Below, piece by piece: positions 1-8,103 of a stretch of DNA of 64,000 bases (position 1 is the first letter of the stretch; each line of letters opens with the position of its first letter). The stretch spans positions 4,340,001 through 4,404,000 of the forward strand of contig NZ_CP171821.2 in the NCBI RefSeq assembly GCF_028401415.2, written 5' to 3'. The notes under the pieces were generated by a model, which saw only the letters and a program-made list of their open reading frames with translations, did no database searches and was not told the origin of the DNA. A program made the position numbers and the translations under genes. The DNA comes from Glaciecola sp028401415. GTDB lineage: Bacteria > Pseudomonadota > Gammaproteobacteria > Enterobacterales > Alteromonadaceae.

Positions 1-1
1 T

Positions 2-250
2 GCATTACTTGCCAATCATTATCCGATACTAATGGGTGAGAAGGTGAATCACAGCCAGCACATTAACAATGATCGAGTCGGCGGTATTTATGCGCCAATC
101 ATTAACAATGTGTCAGCCAATGGGATTGTCATCGATTTTGAGGAAAGCACGGGTCGAACCTGGTGGAGTTGGGGAGCAAAGGTGCGCTCAGTTGACGACA
201 GCCGCCGCAAAAGTATGTCTGAAAACGTATTTGATACACTGAATAATTAG
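2..250 (+). CDS. C-terminal end of an unidentified protein (5' end outside window)
   Basis: The frame is open from the window edge to a TAG stop at 248-250, giving 82 visible residues, so the gene starts upstream of the window. The visible part is hydrophilic and lacks membrane segments. It contains a short Trp-rich stretch (TWWSWGAKVRSVDD) that looks like the end of a beta-rich domain. I do not recognise the family. A strong hairpin follows 20 bases after the stop, which supports this being the true gene end. An internal ATG at 32 exists but has no convincing ribosome binding site, so a fragment of a longer protein is more likely than a 72-residue gene. Confidence 0.55.
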   Translation, partial: ALLANHYPILMGEKVNHSQHINNDRVGGIYAPIINNVSANGIVIDFEESTGRTWWSWGAKVRSVDDSRRKSMSENVFDTLNN

Positions 251-270
251 GTTAACGAATTCGGATAAGG

Positions 271-297
271 AACAAGAGCACGTTTTGTGCTCTTGTT
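271..297 (+). terminator. Hairpin terminator after the first gene fragment
   Basis: An 11-bp perfect stem (AACAAGAGCAC with its complement) closes a five-base loop. The downstream T-tract is weak, so this is an intrinsic terminator of moderate quality. Confidence 0.6.
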
Positions 298-322
298 GCA
301 TTTGCACCATAAAAGATTAATG

Positions 323-519
323 AACCTCAACTCGGGATAAGCGACAGCGCCAAGCAGCGCTAAAAACGCGAATTACTGCGTTGCAAAAGCGAGCAATAGA
401 ATAACTATTACGTCTCTTTTGCGCCTTGCACTTCACGTTTTTATCACTACTTGGTGACAATTTATTAAATACATCGTTGAAACAAACATTTGCACTATCG
501 CTTATCCCGAGTTGAGGTT
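323..519. mobile_element. 197-bp miniature inverted-repeat element with 22-bp perfect ends
   Basis: The ends 323-344 and 498-519 are perfect 22-bp inverted repeats beginning AACCTCAACTCGGGATAAGC. Both sides are flanked by AATG (319-322 and 520-523), which looks like a 4-bp target duplication. The interior carries further imperfect dyad symmetry, including AATAG/CTATT around 400-414, and no plausible gene. One end of the same repeat recurs at 12812-12830. The element is non-autonomous and its parent transposase is not in this window. It fills most of the gap between 250 and 626. Confidence 0.8.
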
Positions 520-625
520 AATGAATATATAAATGAGCTTACGCTTTTTAATCGGTCTATTGGTTGTCAGCAACTAAAGAGGTTTAATACAGGCAAATTC
601 CTTATTGCCTCACGCCTTAGATTGT

Positions 626-1315
626 ATGCCGTCATTGCAACAAAGCGCATTAAAAGACAAGATTGCTTCGGCAATCTTGATAAATCTCAAACCTGCGCTG
701 TACCTTCAGCTCATTGCGCTATGTCTTGCCTTGTCATATTTTTACTGGGATGCCGCTCAACCCACGTTTAGCTTTTTCGCTGAATTAAAAAGCACGTATG
801 GTCGAGTGTTTGCCATCTTATCAACCAGTATTTTCGGCGGTTTGATCCCATTTTTGATTTTACTTAGGACGGGGCAGGTAAGAGGGCAAGTAATCCAGCA
901 AATGCTGTTCTACTGTTTACTGTGGGGGTTTATGGGCTTTGTCATTGATGAGTTTTATCAATTCCAAAGCGTGATGTTTGGTGACGATAATGCGCTGGAA
1001 ACGGTTGTAAAGAAGGTGCTGTGCGACCAATTTATATTCAGCGCCTTTTTTGCCTCTCCGTTTCTAACCTTTTGGTTTCTATTTCGTGATTGCCGTTTTA
1101 GCGTCACTATATTCACAAAAACCTTTCACTTCGCTCTATTTATTAATCAAGTTTTCACCACTTTAGTCAGCACATGGATTGTGTGGATACCGGCAGTATC
1201 TATCATTTACTCCATGCCTAGCGATTTGCAAGTGCCTTTGTTCAATCTGGTTTTGTGTATGTTTGTTTTGATTGTAGCTATCGTCAACAGTGATAAGGAA
1301 TCACCGCAACGATAG
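626..1315 (+). CDS. Mpv17/PMP22-like integral membrane protein
   Basis: This is a 229-residue protein with about four to five hydrophobic segments (near residues 17-35, 55-73, 86-104, 126-148 and from about 165). The C-terminal half resembles the eukaryotic peroxisomal/mitochondrial Mpv17 family. It has a K-x-L-C-DQ-x-x-F motif followed by a membrane segment, then W-x-V-W-x-PA-x-x-I-x-Y-x-x-P, which parallels the family signature around NWKVWPA. The function of that family is debated (channel-like). Starts at TTG 605 and ATG 626 are both possible; I chose ATG because no ribosome binding site supports the earlier one. The gene stands alone between two miniature elements. The family assignment is by eye. 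Confidence 0.5.
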   Translation: MPSLQQSALKDKIASAILINLKPALYLQLIALCLALSYFYWDAAQPTFSFFAELKSTYGRVFAILSTSIFGGLIPFLILLRTGQVRGQVIQQMLFYCLLWGFMGFVIDEFYQFQSVMFGDDNALETVVKKVLCDQFIFSAFFASPFLTFWFLFRDCRFSVTIFTKTFHFALFINQVFTTLVSTWIVWIPAVSIIYSMPSDLQVPLFNLVLCMFVLIVAIVNSDKESPQR

Positions 1316-1354
1316 CTCATGGCTGTTTAGCGCTTTGAATTTACTTGCTTGTAA

Positions 1355-1638
1355 CTAGGGCGTGTTGATCTTTGCTGTATGAATTTTGTACGCTCTGTGT
1401 GTTCATCGATCGCGGCACATGCTCGCAGGTGCAGTATATCTGCATCAAGAGCATGTAACAAAGAGCGGTGGACACACAGAGCGTACCCTTTGTGGCTCCC
1501 ACAGCAGTGAGCGCTTGTGCACCATTTATACTGCATCATCGCAATTTTATGTAGATGACTACACTTCAATTGCGTTTCTTTGTCTAAATAGCGCACAAAC
1601 TGCTGCAAAATCATACAGCAAAGATCAACACGCCCTAG
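1355..1638. mobile_element. Miniature inverted-repeat element, family A copy 1 (278 bp plus CTAG flanks)
   Basis: Perfect 25-bp inverted ends (1358-1382 and 1611-1635, starting GGGCGTGTTGATC) lie between two CTAG tetranucleotides (1355-1358 and 1635-1638). The interior is itself foldable: 1388-1401 pairs perfectly with 1473-1486, and ACATGCTC/GAGCATGT nests inside. No transposase is encoded, and the open frames within it are by-products of the repeat. A copy in the opposite orientation lies at 34812-35095 and differs by about one base. The YTAR target suggests mobilisation by an IS5-type transposase, which is an inference. This element fills the gap between 1316 and 1634. Confidence 0.9.
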
Positions 1639-2171
1639 AGTGAATCAAGCTTGGACATGTTTGCTTTTACTACATCAATATCTGCTTGCGGGACGTCTTT
1701 GGCGGCCTCTAACATACGTAAAGTGCCTTCGAGCTGGTCCCGCATCGTTTGTGGCATCATCTGCATCATTTCAGGAGTAAGCTCAGACATATCCATGGGC
1801 TCGTTCTCCATTTCAATTGCTAGCATTGCTGCAGATACGCGATTGCTGATATCTATCCACTCATCTAAATCATCAAACCCTGCGTCCTCGACGACGTCTT
1901 CAAGCGCATCAACTTGAGCGGATTCCAGACCAGCAAGCATTTGTGAGGCGAGCGCAATCTTGCCGTCACTATCCACATCAAAACTCATTCCATTATTCAT
2001 CAATGAGCCTTCTATGGATTGCACATTAGGATTGTCACTTGATTTTATTTGGTTGATAGACGAAACGTACTTGTCAATTATGCCGTCGCTAAGCGCTGCA
2101 GAAAATACATTGATTGAGAAAACAGCAATTGAGCATGCTAGAAGTGTTTTTAAGGTGCTTGTGTATTTCAT
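1635..2171 (-). CDS. Periplasmic protein of unknown function, 178 residues
   Basis: A clear signal peptide (residues 1-25, ending VFSAA) precedes an acidic, mostly alpha-helical and Met-rich domain (ELTPEMMQMMPQTM around residue 130). No family is recognised. Its terminal TAG at 1635-1637 lies inside the CTAG at the border of the adjacent miniature element, so insertion preserved the stop codon. The start is the ATG after a TTAAAAAGGACATATA-like leader, where AAGGAC gives a good ribosome binding site. It may be a small envelope or stress protein, but nothing in the sequence shows its job. Confidence 0.75.
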   Translation of the reverse strand: MKYTSTLKTLLACSIAVFSINVFSAALSDGIIDKYVSSINQIKSSDNPNVQSIEGSLMNNGMSFDVDSDGKIALASQMLAGLESAQVDALEDVVEDAGFDDLDEWIDISNRVSAAMLAIEMENEPMDMSELTPEMMQMMPQTMRDQLEGTLRMLEAAKDVPQADIDVVKANMSKLDSL

Positions 2172-2282
2172 TATATGTCCTTTTTAAAGGTGAGTCCTTG
2201 AATGTTCAAAAATTATACTATTCGCTTTTTTTAAAGATGACAAGCATACTTCTTACAAGTAAATTTATTAAGTGGAGTTGTG

Positions 2283-3317
2283 ATGAAGCTGTCAACCGCG
2301 TCGGGCATATTTTTGGCAATTTTATGCTTAAATGGATGCACAAAGTTGCCGGAAGACGCACCAGAGAATCCTGAGTCCTACAGCGGCAATCCCTTGTTTG
2401 ACGGGTGGTATGCTGACCCACAGATAGCCATTTTCAACAATCAATACTGGATATTCCCCACTTATTCCGATGAGTTTAGAGCGCAGCTGCACATGGATGC
2501 TTTTTCATCGACCGACTTATCCAATTGGCAAAAGCATGAAAATATCATTGATAACGATATTATTTCTTGGGCAAAGCAAGCGATGTGGGCGCCTGCCATC
2601 GTTGAAAAAGACAATCAATACTATTTATTTTTCGCGGCAAACGACCCGCAAACGCCCGATAGAAAATGGTGGAATCCTGATGATGACATTAATCATTTTG
2701 GCGGCATAGGCGTTGCCGTTGCTAATAGTCCCGGCGGCCCTTATCGCGATTATCTAGGGCAGCCATTAATTTCAGAGTTCTATAACGGTGCTCAGCCTAT
2801 CGACCAATTTATATTTGAAGACACCGACGGCACGCATTACTTTTTTTATGGCGGATGGGGTCATTGTAACTTAGGTCGCCTAAATGAGGATTTCACAGGT
2901 TTTGAGCCGTGGGAAAACGGTGAGTTATTCAAGGAAGTTACACCAGAAGGTTACGTTGAAGGCTCTGTGATGTTTATCCGAAATGGTAAGTATTATTTCA
3001 TGTGGTCTGAAGGAGATTGGGCTGACAACAGTTATCAGGTGGCCTACAGTATTTCAGACTCGGTTGAGGGGCCATTTGAGCGCGTTGGGGTCGTAATGTC
3101 ATCACAAGCGCCAATAGCCACCGGTGCCGGTCATCACTCTGTTCTACATATTCCCGATAGCGATGATTACTATTTCGTATATCACCGGCGGCCTATCCCT
3201 AATGAGAGCCCACACCATCGTGTCGTTGCGATTGATGAAATGCATTTTGACGAAGACGGTTTTATTTTACCGGTTGTGATGACTGAGCAGGGCGTGGTCA
3301 CTCGAAAGATCAAATAA
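2283..3317 (+). CDS. GH43-family glycoside hydrolase, lipoprotein
   Basis: This 344-residue protein starts with a lipoprotein signal (lipobox LNGC, Cys19), so it is likely membrane-anchored on the cell surface or in the periplasm. The five-bladed propeller family GH43 is indicated by GWYADP (putative general base Asp45), WAPAI near residue 102, IDQF (Asp174, the expected pKa-tuning Asp) and YVEGS (Glu226, the expected general acid). Family members act on arabinose- or xylose-containing glycans; the exact substrate cannot be read here. The start ATG at 2283 follows GTGGAG, and a GTG directly before it is an alternative. It is a single gene with no transporter or regulator beside it. Confidence 0.88.
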   Translation: MKLSTASGIFLAILCLNGCTKLPEDAPENPESYSGNPLFDGWYADPQIAIFNNQYWIFPTYSDEFRAQLHMDAFSSTDLSNWQKHENIIDNDIISWAKQAMWAPAIVEKDNQYYLFFAANDPQTPDRKWWNPDDDINHFGGIGVAVANSPGGPYRDYLGQPLISEFYNGAQPIDQFIFEDTDGTHYFFYGGWGHCNLGRLNEDFTGFEPWENGELFKEVTPEGYVEGSVMFIRNGKYYFMWSEGDWADNSYQVAYSISDSVEGPFERVGVVMSSQAPIATGAGHHSVLHIPDSDDYYFVYHRRPIPNESPHHRVVAIDEMHFDEDGFILPVVMTEQGVVTRKIK

Positions 3318-3629
3318 CAGACATAATTTGTATGAGCGATTATCCTAGCTCACCTCATCTTTATGCAAGCGAAATCAAAAAGACTATGGTCTCATGGCGA
3401 TATTAGGGTGAGTGTGCAAAATAGTTGACTTAAATCAGGGAATACATTGCTTTTTTGGCAGTAAATCCTTGTGTTTACTAAGTGTTTTCTTTTACCATAC
3501 GCGGTGAAATTTTAAGCCTGAATATTCTCTTGTTTGCTGCACGTATTTCACTCGTTTAAATACCTGCCGATAAATGTCTTGAATATTCAAACAGCAGGAT
3601 TACGACCTGTCTAACTCGGAGAACAGTTG
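3318..3629. other. Intergenic region upstream of petA
   Basis: No gene, repeat or convincing hairpin is seen in these 312 bases. The petABC promoter presumably lies here, but no clear -35/-10 pair stands out. The ribosome binding site CGGAGAA (3617-3623) sits at the end. In many gammaproteobacteria rplM-rpsI precede petA; they are absent here. Confidence 0.4.
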
Positions 3630-4262
3630 ATGAGCGATGTATCAGTAGATGCTAATGCGTCAGCACAGTCCCCAGCTACCCCGCCCAGTAATGGTCGGCG
3701 CAAGTTCCTCACCGTAGCGACTTCAGTCGTTGGTGCGGTCGGTGTAGCGGGAGCGGCAGTGCCGTTTATAGCATCATGGCAACCAAGTGCCAGAGCCAAA
3801 GCGGCGGGTGCCGACGTTGAGGTGGATATCAGCGGTATTCAGGACGGACAGTTGATACGTAAGATTTGGCGTAGTCAACCAGTGTGGGTTGTTAAGCGCA
3901 CGCCAGAAGTGCTTGCATCGTTAGCAAAAGTTGAAGACAAGCTTAAAGACCCAGGCTCAGAAGCTGAGCAACAGCCTGAATATGCGCAAAATCAGTATCG
4001 CTCAAGAAAAGAAGAGCTTTTGGTGTTGGTGGGTATTTGTACTCACCTTGGATGCTCCCCTCAGCATTTAACCGAAGGCGCGTTCTCTGAATATGAGGAA
4101 GGGGTAGATAATGGTTTCTTCTGCCCTTGCCACGGTTCAAAATTCGATATGGCCGGTAGAGTATTCCAAAACGTGCCAGCAGGCTTGAATTTGGTCGTTC
4201 CCCCTTATTACTTTATCGACGATAATACAATTCTCATCGGTTCAGACGCGGAGGAAGCATAA
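3630..4262 (+). CDS. petA: Ubiquinol-cytochrome c reductase, Rieske iron-sulfur subunit
   Basis: This 210-residue protein is the Rieske subunit of the cytochrome bc1 complex, which passes electrons from ubiquinol to cytochrome c1 in the inner membrane. A twin-arginine segment (RRKFLTVA, Arg23-Arg24) leads a single membrane anchor (about 30-50). The 2Fe-2S ligands are visible in CTHLGC (Cys137, His139, Cys142) and CPCHGS (Cys165, Cys167, His168). The ATG at 3630 is preferred over TTG at 3627 because CGGAGAA is well spaced. The stop overlaps the petB start by one base (TAATG), so the three pet genes form one operon. Confidence 0.97.
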   Translation: MSDVSVDANASAQSPATPPSNGRRKFLTVATSVVGAVGVAGAAVPFIASWQPSARAKAAGADVEVDISGIQDGQLIRKIWRSQPVWVVKRTPEVLASLAKVEDKLKDPGSEAEQQPEYAQNQYRSRKEELLVLVGICTHLGCSPQHLTEGAFSEYEEGVDNGFFCPCHGSKFDMAGRVFQNVPAGLNLVVPPYYFIDDNTILIGSDAEEA

Positions 4263-5527
4263 TGAATGGCTTTCTAAATTGGATTGAACAACGCATTCCA
4301 ATGATGCGCGTGGCAAATATGCATGCGATTCAATATCCTGCGCCACGAAATATGAATATTTGGTATGCCTTTGGATTTTTAGCAACCATTGTATTAGTAA
4401 ACCAGATTGTGACTGGTATTTGGTTGACAATGAACTTCGAACCCTCCGCTGAGCGCGCGTTCGCGTCAGTTGAGTATATCATGCGTGAAGTCGATTACGG
4501 CTGGCTAATTCGCTATATGCACAGCACAGGCGCATCTGCCTTTTTCATCGTTGTGTACCTGCATATGTTTAGAGGCATGATGTACGGTTCTTATCAAAAA
4601 CCACGCGAACTGTTGTGGATTTTCGGTATGCTAATTTACCTTGCGCTTATGGCTGAAGCCTTCATGGGCTACGTATTACCTTGGGGGCAAATGAGCTACT
4701 GGGGCGCGCAAGTAATCGTTTCTTTGTTTAGTGCCATTCCTGTTATTGGTCCAGACTTGGTGGAGTGGATTCAGGGTGACTACGTCATCTCTGGCGCTAC
4801 CCTTAATCGATTTTTTGCTCTGCACGTGATTGCACTTCCACTGGTGATTGTAATTTTAGTGTTCTTGCACATTGTTGCGCTTCACGAGGTTGGTTCAAAT
4901 AATCCTGACGGTGTGGCTATCAAACATAAGAAAGGCAGCTTGCCGGAAAGCGAAAAAACATCTTTCCAAATACATGAATACTACACTAGCAAGTACGACA
5001 TTGCCGATGATGTGGTGCCTTTCTTCCCGCACATTGTATTGAAAGACTTGGTCGCTTTTGCGGTCTTCCTGTTTATTTTCTGTTATATCATGTTCTTTGC
5101 ACCTGAAATGGACGGCAAATTCCTGGAGCATCCGAATTTTGAAATAGCGAATCCGCTCAAAACACCAGAGCACATTTTCCCTGTGTGGTACTTCACGCCA
5201 TTCTACGCCATATTAAAAGCGGTGCCTGATAAGCTCGGTGGTGTGCTTACCATGTTTGCCGCAATTGGCTTTTTATTTGCAATGCCATGGTGGGACAGAA
5301 GTAATGTGCGTTCATGGCGCTACAGAAGTGGCTTGCACAAAGCCAACCTCATTGTCTTTGCAATCGTGTTTGTGTTCTTGGGTTACTTGGGCGGCACGCC
5401 TCAAGAAAACTGGAAAATTGTTGCATCTCAAATTGCAACTGTGATGTATTTCGGGTTCTTTATTCTCTTGTTTATATACTCGAAAAGTGAGAAAACCAAA
5501 CCGGTACCAGAGAGGATCCCGAAATGA
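4262..5527 (+). CDS. petB: Ubiquinol-cytochrome c reductase, cytochrome b subunit
   Basis: This 421-residue polytopic subunit binds two b hemes. Heme ligands fit His87/His101 (HSTGAS to YLHMFRG) and His188/His203 (LHVIALP to FLHIVALHE). The second pair is spaced by 15 rather than the 14 of mitochondrial cytochrome b. The quinol-oxidation motif reads PVWY (residues 307-310) in place of canonical PEWY. I recall both traits in other beta/gammaproteobacterial cytochromes b, so they are not read as damage. The protein contains the b and C-terminal (b/c) domains in one chain. It overlaps petA by one base and petC by four (ATGA), implying translational coupling. Confidence 0.97.
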   Translation: MNGFLNWIEQRIPMMRVANMHAIQYPAPRNMNIWYAFGFLATIVLVNQIVTGIWLTMNFEPSAERAFASVEYIMREVDYGWLIRYMHSTGASAFFIVVYLHMFRGMMYGSYQKPRELLWIFGMLIYLALMAEAFMGYVLPWGQMSYWGAQVIVSLFSAIPVIGPDLVEWIQGDYVISGATLNRFFALHVIALPLVIVILVFLHIVALHEVGSNNPDGVAIKHKKGSLPESEKTSFQIHEYYTSKYDIADDVVPFFPHIVLKDLVAFAVFLFIFCYIMFFAPEMDGKFLEHPNFEIANPLKTPEHIFPVWYFTPFYAILKAVPDKLGGVLTMFAAIGFLFAMPWWDRSNVRSWRYRSGLHKANLIVFAIVFVFLGYLGGTPQENWKIVASQIATVMYFGFFILLFIYSKSEKTKPVPERIPK

Positions 5528-6258
5528 GAAAATGCTTAGCCCTTTTATTGCTCATTCCGGGTATGGTGATGGCTGCGGGATCTAATTATCCCTTAGATGA
5601 CGTGGATATTGATTTAACTGACCAAGCATCTCTACAAAACGGTGCAAAGATATTTATGAACTACTGCTTGGGTTGCCACCAAATGCAGTATCAACGATAC
5701 CAGCGTACGTTTAATGATTTGGGTATTCCCGAAGATTTAGGTCAGCAGTATCTGCAGTTTACTGGCGAAAAGGTGAGTGATTATATTACTAGCCCAATGC
5801 CGGCTGAAGATGCAGCGACTTGGTTTGGTGCTCCGCCACCCGACCTGACTTTGGTAGCGAGAGTGCGAGGGCCTGAATGGCTGTTTACTTACTTGAGAAC
5901 CTTTTATGCTGAAGAGGGTAAAACCTTTGGTGTAAACAATTTAGTCTTTCCTAATGTAGGCATGCCTCATGTTTTGGAGCCTTTGCAAGGAACACCGCGT
6001 AAACAATACAATGAACGTATGGTTGATGGTTCGATGCAAGAGACCAACGTTTTTGAGTTGGTTGTGGATGGCAACGGCGCACTTTCACCTGATGAATTTG
6101 ACGCTACCATGCGAGACTTGGTGAACTTTTTAGAATATACCGGTGAGCCCTCACGCTTACAGTCAGAAGCGATTGGTAAAAAAGTATTAATCTTCATCGT
6201 GATTTTCTTTGTTTTAGCATACTTGCTGAAGAAAGAATACTGGCGAGATTTAAAGTAA
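5524..6258 (+). CDS. petC: Ubiquinol-cytochrome c reductase, cytochrome c1 subunit
   Basis: This 244-residue protein has a signal peptide (1-18), the heme c motif CLGCH (Cys48, Cys51, His52), a likely axial Met in NVGMPHVL, and a C-terminal membrane anchor (LIFIVIFFVLAYLL) followed by a basic tail. It accepts electrons from the Rieske protein and hands them to soluble cytochrome c or an oxidase. Its ATG overlaps the petB stop (ATGA). A strong terminator follows at 6287, closing the operon. Confidence 0.97.
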   Translation: MRKCLALLLLIPGMVMAAGSNYPLDDVDIDLTDQASLQNGAKIFMNYCLGCHQMQYQRYQRTFNDLGIPEDLGQQYLQFTGEKVSDYITSPMPAEDAATWFGAPPPDLTLVARVRGPEWLFTYLRTFYAEEGKTFGVNNLVFPNVGMPHVLEPLQGTPRKQYNERMVDGSMQETNVFELVVDGNGALSPDEFDATMRDLVNFLEYTGEPSRLQSEAIGKKVLIFIVIFFVLAYLLKKEYWRDLK

Positions 6259-6286
6259 TACTCTATAATCGCGAGTCTTTTTCCAT

Positions 6287-6309
6287 AAGGGGGCATTACG
6301 CCCCCTTTT
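6287..6309 (+). terminator. Rho-independent terminator of petABC
   Basis: An 8-bp perfect stem (AAGGGGGC with GCCCCCTT) closes the loop ATTAC and runs into TTTT. Confidence 0.92.
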
Positions 6310-6383
6310 GATATCTTCTATTTACATGCAAAAAGTTCTTCTACTGCTTACCTTGCTAGGCGCGAAGAATGCGGAGGTTTTTA

Positions 6384-7016
6384 ATGGCGGTAGCCAACAA
6401 CAAACGTTCAATCATGACCCTGTTCTCTGACAATATTGACATCTATAGCCATCAAGTACGCATTGTACTTGCTGAAAAAGGGGTTGGAGTAGAAATCATC
6501 TTTACTGATCCTACTCAGTTAAACGAAGAATTACTTGAATTAAATCCTTACGGCACTGTCCCAACGCTTGTTGACCGTGAATTGGTGTTATACAAGTCGC
6601 ATATCATCATGGAATATCTCGATGAGCGATTCCCCCATCCGCCACTTATGCCAGTGTATCCAGTATCACGAGGTCAAAGCCGCTTGATGATGCACAGAAT
6701 TGAACAAGATTGGTATAGCTTAGCAGGTCGTATCTTCAGAAATGAAGAGGGTACAGAGCAAGCACGAAATGATTTGCGAGAAGCAATCTTAAGTCTTGCT
6801 CCAGTATTTAACGAAACGCCTTATTTTATGAGCGAAGAGTTTAGTCTAGTCGATTGTTATCTTGCACCGCTATTATGGCGACTGCCAGCACTAGACATTA
6901 CGCTCAGTGGAACTGGCTCACGCGAAATAAATGCCTATATGAAGCGTATTTTTGAGCGTGGTTCGTTCAAAGCGTCTTTGACAGATCAAGAGCGTGAGAT
7001 ACACAATCCTTTGTAG
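6384..7016 (+). CDS. sspA: Stringent starvation protein A
   Basis: This 210-residue protein has a GST-like fold: a thioredoxin-like N-domain (MTLFSDNIDIYSHQVRIVL) and a helical C-domain. SspA binds RNA polymerase and adjusts transcription in starvation and acid stress; it lacks glutathione transferase activity in E. coli. The start ATG at 6384 has GGAGG at 6373-6377; the ATG at 6369 lies upstream of that site and is unlikely. The pairing with sspB downstream and petABC upstream is a typical gammaproteobacterial order. Confidence 0.95.
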   Translation: MAVANNKRSIMTLFSDNIDIYSHQVRIVLAEKGVGVEIIFTDPTQLNEELLELNPYGTVPTLVDRELVLYKSHIIMEYLDERFPHPPLMPVYPVSRGQSRLMMHRIEQDWYSLAGRIFRNEEGTEQARNDLREAILSLAPVFNETPYFMSEEFSLVDCYLAPLLWRLPALDITLSGTGSREINAYMKRIFERGSFKASLTDQEREIHNPL

Positions 7017-7073
7017 GTACAAGGTTGTCCACGCTTTAGGTCGCTATCAAAGCCCTGTGAAGGAAATGCAATT

Positions 7074-7478
7074 ATGACAGGAATGACATCTAATCAGCCC
7101 TACATGCTTAAAGCATTTTTTGATTGGATCCTTGATAATGGCCTCACTCCGTATATGGTGATTGATGCGAGCATAGAAGGGTGTCAAGTACCCGGCGAGT
7201 TTGTACGAGACGGACAAATTGTATTGAATGTTTCGCCAAGCGCATGCGTCAATTTCTATATGGACTTAGAGCAAATAAGCTTTCAAGCTCGCTTTAGTGG
7301 CCAACCGATGTTAGTGCAATTTCCCTGCTTTGCGGTGAGCGCGATTTATGCAAAAGAGAACGGCGCTGGAACCGTGTTTACTGCAGAAACCATGGGTGAT
7401 GATGAACCTCCGAAACCTCCTAGCCCCTCACCAACGCCGAATAAAGGCAAAAAAGCCAGCTTGCGTGTCATAAAATAG
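7074..7478 (+). CDS. sspB: ClpXP protease specificity-enhancing factor SspB
   Basis: This 134-residue adaptor delivers ssrA-tagged proteins to ClpXP. The N-terminal domain (about 1-105) begins SNQPYMLKAFFDWI and has the substrate-binding beta-sheet region. A flexible Pro-rich linker (PPKPPSPSPTPNKGKK) leads to a C-terminal LRVIK, the peptide that docks on the ClpX zinc domain. AAGGAA at 7060-7065 is the ribosome binding site. It lies 57 bases after sspA and is probably co-transcribed. Confidence 0.95.
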   Translation: MTGMTSNQPYMLKAFFDWILDNGLTPYMVIDASIEGCQVPGEFVRDGQIVLNVSPSACVNFYMDLEQISFQARFSGQPMLVQFPCFAVSAIYAKENGAGTVFTAETMGDDEPPKPPSPSPTPNKGKKASLRVIK

Positions 7479-7530
7479 TCGTGTTCGTCTTCAGTCAATA
7501 CGCTAATTTAGTCACGCTTACCGGATCGAC

Positions 7531-8100
7531 TTAATTCAGTAGCTCCATCACCCTTACTACTTTCGAAACGCCTTGCACGTTGCGAGCAATGTCCACTGCG
7601 GCCGTCGCTTCGCTTTTAGTTAGCTGTCCCATAATGAATACTTCGCTATCTTCAACAATAAGATCAAGTTTTAACAATGGCACTTTCTCTTCAGCTGTCA
7701 TTAGTGTTCTAATCTTGGTGCCTAGCCAAATATCGTTCATAGTCGCTGTGGCAGGGATAGGACTGCCTAGGCGAACCTGATTATGTACCTTATTCACGTT
7801 GGCAACGCTTGCTGCAGCGCGCGACGCTGCGTCGATGATCTGTTGTATCTTTGCTTGGCCGGTTAATAACACTTGGCCATTGTAAACATGCACACTGATA
7901 GCTGCATTGTCATCAATCGCAACTACGTCATTTACTGCGGCATTTACGCGGGCTTCTGTGGTCTTATCATCAATCTGTGTACCGACTGTTCTTCGGTCGC
8001 TGGCTGACACAGCGGCAGTGCCGGCAGCGCCCACTGCCACGACAGACACACAACCGCTAAGATGAATGCACAGCACCAGCAGCACTAGGTGTTTAAACAT
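7531..8100 (-). CDS. dolP: Dual BON-domain outer-membrane lipoprotein DolP (YraP)
   Basis: This 189-residue lipoprotein has lipobox LSGC (Cys17). Two BON domains follow (about 45-115 and 120-185), each with the alpha/beta pattern and central Gly (NGQVLLTGQA and DSEVFIMGQL). DolP supports outer-membrane integrity and BAM function at division sites in E. coli. The gene is last in the block lpoA-yraN-diaA-dolP on the minus strand, matching the E. coli order, and sits 3 bases after diaA. Confidence 0.92.
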   Translation of the reverse strand: MFKHLVLLVLCIHLSGCVSVVAVGAAGTAAVSASDRRTVGTQIDDKTTEARVNAAVNDVVAIDDNAAISVHVYNGQVLLTGQAKIQQIIDAASRAAASVANVNKVHNQVRLGSPIPATATMNDIWLGTKIRTLMTAEEKVPLLKLDLIVEDSEVFIMGQLTKSEATAAVDIARNVQGVSKVVRVMELLN

Positions 8101-8103
8101 ACG

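Noticed and set aside
1327..1643. Overlapping open frames of 85-95 codons on both strands
   Set aside because: They lie within the family A element and recur unchanged in its second copy; they are by-products of the inverted-repeat structure, with no ribosome binding site.
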